Of a stretch of 64,000 bases of DNA, positions 49,215-61,814 are shown in pieces (position 1 is the stretch's first letter; each line of letters opens with the position of its first letter). This DNA is from Petrosia ficiformis. Lineage: Eukaryota > Porifera > Demospongiae > Haplosclerida > Petrosiidae. The notes under the pieces are model-generated. The model was given only the letters and a program-made list of their open reading frames with translations. It made no database searches and was not told the DNA's origin. Where the stretch lies: the NCBI GenBank assembly GCA_947044365.1, contig OX345644.1:2183237-2247236 (forward strand), in the 5' to 3' direction. The position numbers were made by a program, and so were the translations under genes.

Positions 49215-49459
49215 ACTATAGTGAGCGAATAAGATTTAATATATGTGGTAATTATTACTAATGAATATACACATGACTAAAATAACTTTAGATGTTGAGT
49301 CAAGTTAAATACAATATCCACTGTGATATATACTGTTCTTTTGAAGTACACTTCACCATTAACTAGTAACATATGTTTAAAAGGAAGTAGATATTTTTGG
49401 CCTAACAGTTGAAAACATATTATTTGCATTAGTGGATCATCACATAATTAAACTCAAAG
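48363..49459. other. Intergenic and upstream region of FReD-17
   Basis: No gene seen. AT-rich with ATA/TA tract at about 49165-49210, and the type-B upstream block with ATTTGCAT at 49422-49429. Confidence 0.6.
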
Positions 49460-50359
49460 ATGTTACTGACACTAGTGTTCCTGACTCTTAGTATCAGAGT
49501 TGAGAGTAGTTCATACTATATGACTGATTGTACTGTTGCTATAACATGTCCAGATGAGATACCAGTATCATGTGAAGAAGGTAATAGAAACTATCATCTA
49601 ATAAATAATGACTTGTGTTGTATCTTAATCTAGTGTATAAGTATAACTATACTGACTGTAAAGAATGGTTTATGAATGGTAACACTACAAGTGGTGTTTA
49701 TACTATTAATCCTGATGAAGGGACTCCATTTGAGGTTAGTGTATTAGTTGTCTTGAAACTGTCATCTAATATTAAAATAGGTTTATTGTGATATGGAAAC
49801 TGATGGTGGTGGATGGACTGTCTTTCAGAGGAGAAAGGACGGATCAGTTGACTTCTATCGTAATTGGGTTGACTATGAGGAAGGTTTTGGTGATCTCAAT
49901 GGAGAATTCTGGTTGGGACTGAGTAAGATACATCGTCTAACTCAAGATGGAACAGACTACACACTGAGAGTGGATCTGGAGGACTTTGAGAATGAAACAC
50001 GTTATGCTAAATACTCTACATTCAATATTGGAAACAGTACTACTAACTATACTATCACTGTGGAAAGATATTCTGGTGATGCTGGAGATTCAATGACAAG
50101 TAGTGGATATGGTTATGTAAATGGTATGAAATTCTCTACTAAGGATAGAGATAATGATCAAGGAGGTGGTGGTTTTAATTGTGCTGCTGAATACAGTGGA
50201 GCTTGGTGGTACAATGCATGTCATCACTCAAACCTTAATGGTCTTTATCTTGGAGGACCTCATGATCATTCATCTGCTGCTGATGGTGTAAATTGGAAAA
50301 CCTTTAAAGGCTATCTTTATTCTCTCAAATTCACTGAGATGAAAATTCGCAAAAATTAA
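49460..50359 (+). CDS. FReD-17: secreted fibrinogen-domain protein, short module
   Basis: Exons 49460-49580, 49634-49734, 49781-50359; 266 residues; introns 53 and 46 bp. Exon 1 encodes MLLTLVFLTLSIRVES and the short type-C module (YYMTDCTVAITCPDEIPVSC), again with Tyr for the first Cys as in FReD-14. Exon 2 encodes [17 protein letters not shown]. Fibrinogen domain complete, with the MTSSGYGYVNG loop insertion, [34 protein letters not shown] and the longest C-terminal loop of the family (GGPHDHSSAADGVNWKTFKG). Confidence 0.88.
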
Positions 50360-50854
50360 TGTAATCTGAAAGCGAATTACTGAACAAATTACCATGACTT
50401 TGATTGTCATAATTATTATGTACTAGGCAACATGTGTCTTTTAAGTTATGTGCATTAATTATAATGCTACATAAGCCATTTACTTTGTCAATTATAAACA
50501 TTTAATCATTGATTGGGTAGTCTTTGTTTTGTGTACATAGCTGAGTATCATAGTTTACATTGTTGAAATTTGAAGTTAAGTCTCATGCAGTATTATGTTT
50601 AACATGATAAAAGATTTTTATAACTACTTATCATTTTTTCACCCTGCTTATAGCTATCCCGACTACCATTTAATTGTCTTATAATAGGTAGCTTGAGCTC
50701 CTTTCAAAGAAGGAGAGTGGAGAAACCACAGTAGTGCATGAGTGGATATGCATGTCACTATAATTACTTGTATACTAATCAGTGTAATATATATATAATA
50801 TAACTGGTGAGTGGATAAGAATGAATATAATTATACACATTATATAATCCTCTT

Positions 50855-51432
50855 TTAACCCTTAGAAGACTGATGTCATATATATGTGACATTTCACCCC
50901 TACATGGTTCGGAGTGTGTTCCTAGCATTATGAAGCTCTCCAAATGCTTGTAATTGGTGTCAGGCACAAGCCCATGAATATGGCTAAAAAAAGTTGCAGG
51001 TTTTTTGGCCGCTCTTTGGCCTAAATAATGACTACGGGGGGAATTTTAAAGGGGGGTGTCCCCACGTTGATGGGGGTTCAAAGGGGGCTGTGCCCCCTCG
51101 CCGCCCACGCACTCTGGTGGGTTCCTGAGGTATTTCCCTTGGTGTAAAACCTGAAACCGTGGGTGTAGCTGGTACCAACATGCAGTGGGGTCATTTTGTT
51201 TGCCACAGTTCCAGTCAAAAGAGGGAGAGCACTGCATTTGATTTAATCCTACGAAGCGCTTGGGGACTTTCGTGTCCCGGTAAGCAAGTTGGTGGAAGTA
51301 GTACTCCATGTCGGAAAAGGAGCCAAGTTTGGGGTAGAGAAAGGGAACGGTGGCCAAAATATATGCAATAGAGTCGCCAGTGTTGGAAATGGGAAGAATT
51401 TTGAAAAACAAGCTCAGTCCTCTAAGGGTTAA
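50855..51432. mobile_element. 570-bp piggyBac-like non-autonomous element (TTAA)
   Basis: Element 50859-51428 between two TTAA target sites (50855-50858, 51429-51432). Left end CCCTTAGAAGACTGA; the right end, reversed, reads CCCTTAGAGGACTGA (one mismatch in 15). Clearly more GC-rich than its surroundings. The minus-strand open frame 51046-51435 (129 codons) overlaps the end and resembles no transposase I know. TTAA plus CCC-starting inverted ends is characteristic of piggyBac. Confidence 0.8.
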
Positions 51433-51536
51433 CATGTATAATTATGTCCAAACAATAACCGGATATATATGTACATTTTACAAGGTGTGGCACGAGTTGA
51501 GTTAAGCCACGCCTAAATTAATTTATAAAATTAAAT

Positions 51537-53815
51537 ATGGCTGCTAAAAACAGGACATCAAAAAAGAAAGTGAAGTCTCTTAAGTCAATCCTAGAAGAAC
51601 TAGACCGATTCCTATATGAAGGAAGATGGCAAGATATTGATTATAGTTTAAAGAAGATGTCTAAAAAGACTCAAATTCTACCTGGCCTACCTCATTTCTT
51701 TAAAGCCCTGGAACACATAGAGGCTATTACCATGGAGAAACCAGCTCCCAGTCTTCATGAGATTAACCAGTTGTTAAAAACAGCACTAGAAAACTGCCAG
51801 ACAGAAGAATATGCTGTAGTAAGGGTCATGATTAAAATTAAACAAGGACAAATAGCATGGATAGAGAATGAAGCAGTCAAAGCATTGAATAAATTTCCTC
51901 AGGCAGCTTCAGCAAGACGTGTAGATAAAGTTCCAATACACACCAGCAAAGTGTTCATGGAGGCTAGCTTATACACTGGGCTGTGTACAGAGGTACTCTA
52001 CGAGGACCGAAGAGACAAGCTTACTGGCGCTGTTGGGGCTTATGAGGAGTGTCTTCGTGTTGCTCTGGATATCACATGTCTTGCAAAATCTTCAGGCTTT
52101 TTTGTTCATCCCGCTATTTTTAGAGCTATCCGTACTTCTCTTGAGAGGGGTCCTATATTGTGTGTGAAATTAAATAACCCGATTCGTGCTATCGGTTTCT
52201 TTCGTCGAGTTCTCATGACTAAAGAGGAACACATACTCCCACAAGTACGCAAAATTTGTGCTACAAGTCTCGCATCGTCTCTCCTGTTTCTGGTTTCTCC
52301 AGGGTCTTATTTTCCTTTCACATACTCTCAGACCATATACTCTCCATCTCAGTTGTCCGAAGAAGCCATTCTCACATGTAATCTTGTGAAAATTTCGTGG
52401 GATCAGTGAAGGACACAAATAGCAAAGATGCTGTAACTGTCTTTGATCTTATCACACTTACCCTAACTGATGCCAAACTACCCGCCATTTTAGTACAAAC
52501 TTTGGAAGAAAGTATACCCTTTACATCCAGTTGTTCTCACATATGGATCCAGTTTGCCTTAGCTCTCGTACGTAACAATCTCTATCAGCAAGCTGAAGCT
52601 GTATTTCACGAATGCATTCGTGTCTTTCCAGAAGACATTTCTATCACAATAATGGCTGCAAATTTTGTTTTAGAATCAATGTGTAATCCTCAGCTATGCC
52701 TCAAATGGGCGAAAGGTGTCCTCCATGTTGCCAAGGACCATTATTTAGAGCCTAAACTGTACCTTGTGTTAGGAAAAGCTCAGTCAGTTATAGCTTTGAA
52801 AGAACTCACATTTGAAAAACAACAATTATTACAGAAAGAGAGTTTGGAGTATTTTGAACGTGCAGTAAAACTAGATCCACAGGGTGTTGAGTTTATATTT
52901 CAATATGCTCTTCATTTGGCTCAAGCTCGGGAAATATCAGCTGCTCGTGAACAAGTGCAGAATGCTTTAGGCCTTTCACACGACCATACTGGCTGTCTTC
53001 ATCTCTTAGCCCTTCTTTTGACGTCCGATAAACAATATACCGAAGCTTTACAAATCTGTGAACTGGCACTGCAACAACACCCAGACAATCTGAGCCTCCT
53101 GAAAACCAAAATTCTCCTTCAAGTGGCTAATTTAGGGGTCCATCCTGCCCTACAAACATGCAAACAAGCTTTAAAAATATGGCAGAAACTGTATTCCGAT
53201 GATACATCAGGACTAATAGGAGCTGTAACACAGGATGATCACTCCCTTTATGATCTTCCGCTAAAGTCTCTTGAACGAGATGAGCCCACTTTTGTTACTC
53301 CAGATATTGCTTCAGACGCTGGCTCATCGCATTTCAGTACTTCATACTCTCCAGCTCTCAATCCTCCAGTTATTGTGCAAGCTCATATCTGGTGTTTGAT
53401 AGCTGATGTCTTTATCAATGGAAGAAGATTTTCTGATGCTACTCTCTGTGTTCAAGAAGCACAATTTCTTGCCTCTTATCCTCCTGTAGTCTCTATAACA
53501 AACGGCAAAGTGTTGGAGAGTGAAAATCAATTAGAAATCGCTTTGGATCAATACAACAATGCACTCGCTCTGCAGCCTTACAATTCCTCAGCTCTCACTC
53601 ATGTTGGACGAGTTTTACATTTACAGGATAAGAACGAAGAAGCAGAGAAGCATCTTAGAGAGGCTATTTCCATCGATAGACTGAATCATGAAGCATGGTT
53701 TTGGTTAGGTAAAGTTTTCACTGCTCAGAAAGAACACGAACATGCTACAGATTGTTTTAAAACTTCTCTTCAATTCGAGTCATCCGCTCCAATTCAAGCA
53801 TTTCAGCTGCTTTGA
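51537..53815 (+). CDS. TTC7: TTC7-like TPR protein, uninterrupted, one frame break
   Basis: Starts ATG at 51537 (MAAKNRTSKKK) and ends at 53815, about 750 residues in two frames: 51537 to about 52378 (frame 1) and about 52390-53815 (frame 2). It matches TTC7 along its whole length: the N-terminal helical region, then TPR repeats (for example IWIQFALALVRNNLYQQAE, HLLALLLTSDKQYTEALQI, AHIWCLIADVFINGRRFSDA, EAWFWLGKVFTAQKEHEHA) and an end (FKTSLQFESSAPI) like that of vertebrate TTC7. TTC7 is the scaffold that, with EFR3 and FAM126, recruits PI4KA to the plasma membrane. No obvious intron, unlike FGD. The frame change near 52380 could be a mutation, a sequence error, or a 29-base intron (52378-52406, GT...AG) whose removal restores the frame. 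Confidence 0.85.
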
Positions 53816-53910
53816 GTGAACAGTTACTGATAGATGTATAATTTTAATTTTCAATTATTATAATTTTTAATTAATGAATTCTGCAAAGTCATTCTAAATT
53901 TATAATAGAC

Positions 53911-54330
53911 ATGGCCGAAGCAAGTGAACAGAGTTCAGGAGGACTAGTCAAATCCAATGGACAGTCATTACCTTTACGATCACTGGTAGTAGAAGGAGAT
54001 GTAAAAGGTTATATACTTGGGCTTCAGGCTCGGTTGAGTTATGAGAATGATGATAAAGACCCCCTGGAAGTAATGTTTAGAATGCCTCTTGAATCCACTC
54101 AAGCTGTTGTGGGTCTTACAGCTTTAGTTGATGGTAGAAAGATAATTGCTGAGCTACAGGAGAAGGAAGAAGCTAGGACAGCATATGATGATGCCATTGC
54201 TGGTGGTCAAACGAGTGCGGAGAGACTATTCGTGTTTGAAATACAAATTTTATTTCTCAGTTATAACCTCACTTCTCTTGTTTTTTCTAAATTCATACTT
54301 GATTTTCATTTTACTTTGAATTTTCCTTAA
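53911..54330 (+). pseudogene. VIT-domain gene cut off by a duplicated FGD tail
   Basis: Begins ATG at 53911, only 95 bases after the TTC7 stop. Residues 1-103 form the first part of a VIT domain (LPLRSLVVEGDVKGYILGLQ, ARLSYENDD..PLEVMFRMPL, EKEEARTAYDDAIAGGQTSA), as in VWA5A/PARP4-type proteins. No signal peptide. At about 54218 the frame runs into the terminal FGD exon (GGAGAGACTATTCGTGTTTG) and its downstream DNA, which adds 36 unrelated residues before a stop. No von Willebrand A domain follows, so the gene is truncated. Confidence 0.85.
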
Positions 54331-54923
54331 CACTAAAAACAAATAGTTATTTTTTTATGTAGTTACTGTGACTATACATGTGTTCAGTTTAATAGTGTAT
54401 TGTTTTGATATGACTATCATTTTAATTATTATTATTATTTGACATTAATTGACAGTCTTTTGTTGTTGTTTATTGTACAATGTTTATGAGATGTGTTATA
54501 GTATGTCATGTACTTTAAACAAATCCATGAGTAATTTAGTACATGTATATCTGTGAGTTTATTTTCCCAGTTAGAGATACGTACATGTACATGTTAATAA
54601 TCTATCTCAAGTTACTTGTAGTGATGGTAAAAGACAGCACTTGAAATGGTTACAACCTTTCATATATGAATTATACACTGCTCAACTTGAGATGAAATTG
54701 TTTGCTTGATTAACCGCTTATTTGTGTGTGGCATGGGGCACATGTGACAGATCACAGGAATTTCCAATTCTCTGCATGTAATATTTGAGGCTCATTTGAG
54801 ATTTTTTATGGGATGTATATGCATGAGTAGATAAACACAGCAAGAATGCAGTAATATAATTATATCTGTCTATAGTGAGTAAAACAGTTTGAATTCCTGA
54901 CAATATCTTTGTCACTGTCCAAA
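54218..54923. other. FGD downstream sequence, copy 5
   Basis: Continues the duplicated FGD tail from within its last exon and matches 9258-9900, upstream of FReD-1, with small differences. It leads directly into FReD-18. Confidence 0.85.
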
Positions 54924-55907
54924 ATGTTTCCAATGCTCTTGTTCTTGACTTTTAGTATCACAGTTAGGAGTAGTTCATATTGTATGACTGATTGTAATAG
55001 TCCATTACGTCAACCCTCACTGTATGAACAAGTATGTTGTTGTCCATGTAATATTGGTAAGAACTTCAAATCGAAAAAAGACAAGATAACTGAGATTGTC
55101 ATGTGTCCACCCAACATACCTGATTCATGTCCAAATGAAGGTAATGTCTATATTAGTGTAGCTATTTGTATCATTTATTGGTATTATCAAATGAATGTAG
55201 ATCTAGAGTGCTGCAAAACTGACTGTAAAGAATGGTTTATGAATGGTAACACTACAAGTGGTGTTTACACTATTAATCCTGATGAATGGACTCCATTTGA
55301 GGTTAGTGTATCGATCATTATTTTAACTATATAGCATCATATTGTATCATAGGTTTATTGTGATATGGAAACTGATGGTGGTGGATGGACTGTCTTCCAG
55401 AGGAGGATGGATGGATCAATTGACTTTTATCGTAATTGGGTTGACTATGAGGAAGGTTTTGGTGATCTCAATGGAGAATTCTGGTTGGGACTAAGTAAGA
55501 TACATCGTCTAACTCAAGATGGAACAGATTACACACTAAGAGTGGATCTGGAGGACTTTGAGAATGAAATACGTTACGCTAAATACTCTACATTCAATAT
55601 TGGAGACAGTACTACTGACTATCCTATCACTGTGGGAGGATATTCTGGTGACGCTGGAGATTCATTAGCATATGACAATGGAAGGAAATTCACTACTAAG
55701 GATAGAGATAATGATATACATAGTGGTATTAATTGTGCTGTTTTATTCAGTGGAGCTTGGTGGTATAGTGCATGTCATACCTCAAACCTGAATGGTCTTT
55801 ATCTTGGAGGACCTCATGAATCTTATGCTGATCGGGTAGAGTGGTCTTCCTGGAGAGGATTTTATTACTCTCTCAAATTCACAGAAATGAAACTTCAACA
55901 AAATTGA
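54924..55907 (+). CDS. FReD-18: secreted fibrinogen-domain protein
   Basis: Exons 54924-55140, 55201-55301, 55353-55907; 290 residues; introns 60 and 51 bp. Signal peptide MFPMLLFLTFSITVRS, type-A module ([29 protein letters not shown]). Exon 2 encodes [15 protein letters not shown] and INPDEWTPFE. Exon 3 gives exactly the same protein as exon 3 of FReD-1 ([51 protein letters not shown]), while exon 1 and both introns differ. The duplicated segment that shares exon 3 continues for kilobases downstream. Confidence 0.9.
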
Positions 55908-58701
55908 TTTGATACACATGTGTGTCATGATAAAATATTTTATAATGCAAATTATTATTAATTGTCGCCTTGTTCACATCTCATATTTCATACTATACCA
56001 TTTCATTTAACATATTATGTGTAAGTTCTTTGTTTTGCCTCATTCATAAGTTATGCTTATTTTAAAAGAATCAAATTTGTTTTTCAAAATCAAGGTGATG
56101 TAGTACTCTGGCGAGCAGATCTTTTGCCTCTGCTTTTACAATGGGATGAGGCGGAGCTGCCCCGTCCCAATGTAAAAATGGCCTGAGGCGAAAAGTCTGC
56201 TCGCCAGACTAGGTAATGTAGTTCATTATGTCAACTCTCAATGTATGAACAAGTAAGTTGTTAAAAGAGCTACAAGCATAATGAAAACAACTTCTAATTC
56301 CAGATGAATATATGATTTATTAAACCAAACAGATTTGTTAACCCAAACAAGATCTGGGTTAATTAATTAGTTCAGTTGTCAAGTGATATAATTATACTTA
56401 TGCATAATTATATATATATAATATCAGTGAATGTACTGTAGAATGTGCATTTAACTTAAACACACCCACAAACAAATTAGTTATCAGTGAATGCACTGTA
56501 GATACTACAATGTGGATTATGTGGTAATATAGATTTAACGTTTAATACAAGTTAAACACAAACTTTGTAAATGACTGATTTTTGTATCCACAGTTAGATA
56601 TTAACCTGGAAATCATACCTGACCAACAGATCCAGCCCAGGCCCCTGCTTAACCACCATTTTGTATGTGGCATATATAGGACATATCAAATGTGTATCTA
56701 CTTTATACAGCTAATAAAAAATGGTGTGTGTGATCAGCCTAAGGAAATTTGGAAATCTCTCAGTTTGCTAGACAGATAAAATATATATTACTGCCTTTGT
56801 GAAACAACTTCCATCAAAACTCAGTCTCATCTTGTACAAATGTCTTTCATGACAACTTGTTCAGATAGAAAGGTAATTAGTTAAATTTATAGTACAATAT
56901 AAGTATATACTTTTTTAACTATATAATGGAGAACACACTGAATCTCGCAGCAGCAAATTAACTAAATAATACTAAATATGTATATATATAGCTTCTAATG
57001 ACAAAATATATTCACACTTAATTTGCTCCAAATAGCTACAACTATAAAACAATACACATAGTCTTCATGTATTTGTACACACTAAGACATAGACTCATCC
57101 TCAAGTAGAGAGATAGATAAACAAACAAATGGTAATGGCAGCATGTCCATCTTATTTTTACAACTGAAAAAAATTGTCAACTTGTTAAAATTTAATAAGC
57201 AATTCTGGACAACTTAACATAAATATATATTATATATAACTATAATTTATAAGATTGAATGTAAACATCATTAAAGCTATGTAAGTTATAAAAATAGTGT
57301 ATAAGTGGATAAGATTCAATATAGCTACACATCACTATAGTTTATTTAGTATAATTTATTTAGCTAGTTATATAAATCAATTATAGTGATGTGTAAGTAT
57401 ATTGAATCTTACTCCACTCATTAGTTATATAACCTGAGTAATGTGTACACCCTTTGCTTATATAACTATAGTGATGTGTATATTACACTCACTATAATGA
57501 GTGTAATATACGCATCACTTAAGTTATATATAGCTAGTGAGTTGAATATACACATCACTAAAGTTATATAATTAAACTAATTGTGTTTATATGATTGAAT
57601 ATACTATATACACATCATTATAGTTATATAACTAGTGAGTGGATAAGATTGAATGTACATATCACTTAACTTATACAACTCACAATATTTATATAAGCTA
57701 GTAAGTGGATAAGATTGAATGTACACATCACTTATACCGATATAACACGAGTGGATAACATTGACATTGTAGTTATTAAGGAAGAGGAACTATTGCTCCA
57801 CTGAATTTAGTTAGTTTTGTGCGCAAAATGGCTGAGTAGCAAGTGTTTAAATTTACGTGCCTGGCAATATCTTTTGGCAAATGACCGATTTTTGTACCAG
57901 TCACATATTAACCTGGAAATCATAGCTTGACCAAGAGATCAAGACCACCATTTTGTACAAATGTGGCGTAAGGCATATCAAATGTGTATACCAGATCCAT
58001 AGCCAATAAAAAATAGTGTTTCTTATTTTCAGCCAAAGGGAAATTGGAAATTCTTTTTGCTAGACAGATAATAATACAATTATTATTACTGCAACTATAA
58101 AACAATACATGTAGTCTTGTGTATTTGTATACATTAACACGTAGACATCATCTATATGTTTAGATATCAAGTAAAAACAAACAAACAGATATGGACAGCG
58201 TATCAATCTTGTCTTCATTTTGTATAAACTAAAAATTGTCAACTTCAGCAATTCTGGACAAGAAATGAAGGCACTTAAGGTTGTACTAGGGGGATGGAAA
58301 CTCCAAACAAACCTAAACACGGCTCACGAGTGTGGAAGTTTATTTTCAGAAACAAACCTAAACACGTCTCACGGGTGGTGGAAGTTTATTTTCAGAAACA
58401 AACCTAAACAGATAGTTTATTTTCAGAAACAAACCTAAACACGCCCCACGGGTGGTGGGTGCTAAACTCTGGCAGTAACTATATAAGATATGAATATACA
58501 CATGACTAAAATAACTTTAGATGCTGGTTCAATATATACAATATCCACTGTGATATATATATATATACTATCTTTTTAAAGTACACTTCACCATTAACTA
58601 ATAATAATGTTTACGCATGTTTAAGGATCTAGATATTTTTGGCCTAATAGTTGAAAACATATTATTTGCATTAGTGGATCATCACATAGTTAAACTCAAA
58701 G
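55908..58701. other. Intergenic, copy of 10875-13776
   Basis: No gene seen. Family-C hairpin (56107-56208), fossil exon 1 (about 56217-56295), AT-rich tandem units (57230-57760), contracted minisatellite (58310-58455) and the type-B upstream block (octamer 58664-58671). Confidence 0.85.
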
Positions 58702-59675
58702 ATGTTACTGACACTAATGTTCCTGACTCTTGATATCACAGTTGAGAGTAGTTCATATTGTATGACTGATTGTAATAGTCCATTACGTCAACCTTCACTG
58801 TATGAACAACAATGTTGTAATCAAAATAATGTTTGAAAGAGCTTTAAGCTCAATGACAACAACAGATTGAAGACAATAATATGCCCAGATGAGATACCAG
58901 TTTCGTGTGAAGAAGGTAAGAGAATCTATCATTTAATAAATAATGACTTGTGTTGTATCTTAATCTAGTGTATACATATGACTGCAAAGAATGGTTTATG
59001 AATGGTAACACTACAAGTGGTGTTTACACTATTAATCCTGATGAAGGGATTCCATTTGAGGTTAGTTACTGTTAATTAATTACTTTACTTGAAACTGTCC
59101 TCTAATATTCTACAATATAGGTTTATTGTGATATGGATACCGATGGTGATGGATGGACTGTCTTCCAGAGGAGGATGGATGGATCGGTTGACTTCTACTG
59201 TAATTGGACTGATTATGAGGAAGGTTTTGGTAATCTCACTGGAGAATTCTGGTTGGGACTGAGTAAGATACATCGTCTAACTCCAGATGAAACAGACTAC
59301 ACACTGAGAGTAGATCTGGAGGACTTTGAGAATGAAACACGTTATGCTAAATACTCTACATTCAATATTGGAGACAGTACTACTGACTATACTAACACTG
59401 TGGGAGGATATTCTGGTGATGCTGGAGATTCATTAGCATATCATAATGGAAGGAAATTCTCTACTAAAGATAGAGACAATGATCAATCAGGTGATGGTAG
59501 TTGTGCTGTTTTATACAGTGGAGCTTGGTGGTACAATTTATGTCATGATTCAAACCTCAATGGTCTTTATCTTGAAGGTCCTCAAGAATCTTATGCTGAT
59601 GGGATAGATTTGGTTACATTTAGAGGATATTATTACTCTCTTAAATTCACTGAGATGAAACTTCAAAATAATTGA
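58702..59675 (+). pseudogene. FReD-19: fibrinogen-domain gene with one stop
   Basis: Exons 58702-58915, 58969-59060, 59121-59675, all splice sites normal. Exon 1 (MLLTLMFLTLDITVES, type-B module) has a single nonsense change, NNV-stop-KSF, where paralogues have GGA (GGA to TGA). The rest is open: KDRDNDQSGDGSCAV, LYSGAWWYNLCHDSNLNG, EGPQESYADGIDLVTFRG. Family-fixed residues are beginning to vary (GNLTGEF, TPDETDY, NWVDY to NWTDY, Trp to Leu in the last loop), consistent with loss of function. Copy of the FReD-2 position at its 5' end; the 3' end and flank resemble FReD-5. Confidence 0.85.
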
Positions 59676-60841
59676 TTTCATATACATACTATATGTCCAT
59701 TATATACGTGGCATGATGAAATATTATTTGTTGCCTTGTTCACATCTCATATTTCATACTATACCATTTCATTTAACATAATATGTATAAGTACATTATT
59801 TTGCCTCATTCATAAGTTATACTTATTTAAAAGAAGCAAATTAATTTTATTCTAAATCGAGGTGATGTATGTAGTTCATTATGTCAACCCTCAATGTATG
59901 AACAAGTAAGAGCTACAATCGTAATGAAAACAACTGTCACAGGAAATTTGGTCCTGAAAAGAATGGTCCTAGGACTATGTGACATAACCGCCAGCAGGAT
60001 TACGTCATTGGGATTACATAAAATGTTTCTAGGGTTTATCATAATAGGGTTGGGAATTATCAGAAATTTTAATTGAAACTTTTGGTCCTCGGGCCAAAAT
60101 TTCTACCGGACCAAAATTTTCATCACACAACTTCTACTTAAGATGAGATCTATTTAACCAAACAGATTTGTTAACCCAAACAAGATCTGCATTATTTAGT
60201 TGTCAAGTGACAGAATGGATATGCATCACATGTATTATAATTACTGGATTGGGATTTCTAAGCCACCCTGCACTAGAGGCGACCTTCGATGGTGAGTATC
60301 CATCCATCTTATTAACTGATTATATTTTTGATTACAATAATATTATTATACTGTTGTTGAAGAATAACTTTAATATTTTGGGTATAATTAGTGGGTGTGG
60401 TTGTTATTTTTGCAATTCCGCAATTACTAGTACCAGCAAAATGTGAGGGTAGCCAAATTGCAAAGTTAAGTACTTGTAATTAAACCTGTCCTTGGACAGC
60501 ATATCCTTTTTGTCTACAAACCTGAAAAAAAATTTCAACTTAAGCAATTCTGGACAGACACATAATATACATATAATGTACATATAGGTATATTATTTTA
60601 TAACGATATAACATGGGTGGATAAGATTGAATACACACATCACTATAGTTATAATAAGATATAGTTGGGTGTACACATCACTAAAATAATTTTAGATGTT
60701 GGTTTAAGTTAAATAAAACATCCACTGTGAAATATACTGTCTTTCTGAAGTATAGCTTTAGAATCTAGATATTTTTGCCCTAATATATAGTTGAAAACAT
60801 ATTATTTGCATTAGTGGATCATAACATAATTAAACTCAAAG
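59676..60841. other. Intergenic and upstream region of FReD-20
   Basis: No gene seen. Fossil exon 1 (about 59871-59935), family-D element (59944-60120), TTATATAAC repeats and the type-B upstream block with ATTTGCAT at 60804-60811. Confidence 0.6.
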
Positions 60842-61814
60842 ATGTTACTAACGCTAGTTTTCCTGACTCTTGGTATCACAGTTGAGAGTAGTTCATACTG
60901 TATGACTGATTGTAATATTCCATTACGTCAACCTTCACTGTATGAACAACAATGTTGTAATCAAAGTAATGTTGGAAAGAGCTTCAAGTTCAATGAAAAC
61001 AACAGATTGAAGACAATAATATGCCCAGATGAGATACCAGCATCATGTAAAGAAGGTAATAGAAACTATCATTTAATAAATAATGACTTGTGTTGTATCT
61101 TACTCTAGTGTATAAGTATGACTGTAAAGAATGGTCTATGAGTGGTTACACTACAAGTGGTGTTCACACTGTTAATCCTGATGAACGGACCCCATTTGAG
61201 GTAGTTAGTATATAAGTTGTCTTGAAACTGTCATCTAATATTCAGAATCTATAATATAGGTATATTGTGATATGGAGACTGATGGTGGTGGATGGACTGT
61301 CTTCCAGAGGAGGAAGGACGGATCAGTTGACTTTTATTGTAATTGGGTTGACTATGAGGAAGGTTTTGGGGATCTCAATGGAGAATTCTGGTTGGGACTG
61401 AGTAAGATACATCGTCTAACTCAAGATGGAACAGACTATACACTAAGAGTGGATCTGGAGGACTTTGAGAATGAAACACGTTATGCTAAATACTCTACAT
61501 TCAATATTAGAGACAGTACTACTAACTATACTATCACTGTGGGATTATATTCTGGTGATGCTGGAGATTCATTAATATATCACAATGGAAGCGAATTCAC
61601 TACTAAGGATAGAGACAATGATCAATCAGGTGATGGTAATTGTGCTGTTATATTCAGTGGAGCTTGGTGGTATAATGCGTGTCATGCTTCTAACCTCAAT
61701 GGTCTTTATCTTGGAGGACCTCATGAATCTAATGCTGATGGGGTAGATTGGTCTTCATGGAGAGGACATTTTTACTCTCTCAAATTCACTGAGATGAAAC
61801 TTCAAAAAAATTGA
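60842..61814 (+). CDS. FReD-20: secreted fibrinogen-domain protein
   Basis: Exons 60842-61055, 61109-61200, 61260-61814; 286 residues; introns 53 and 59 bp. Signal peptide [16 protein letters not shown], type-B module (QQCCNQSNVGKSF, IICPDEIPASC). Exon 2 encodes VYKYDCKEWSMSGYTTSGVHTVNPDERTPFE. Complete fibrinogen domain with [33 protein letters not shown] and GGPHESNADGVDWSSWRG. Its calcium loop is like FReD-19 while the last loop is like FReD-1 and FReD-18. Confidence 0.9.

Noticed and set aside
51046..51435. 129-codon minus-strand frame in the TTAA element
   Set aside because: No transposase-like motif, runs across the element's end, and lies in a GC-rich non-coding MITE.
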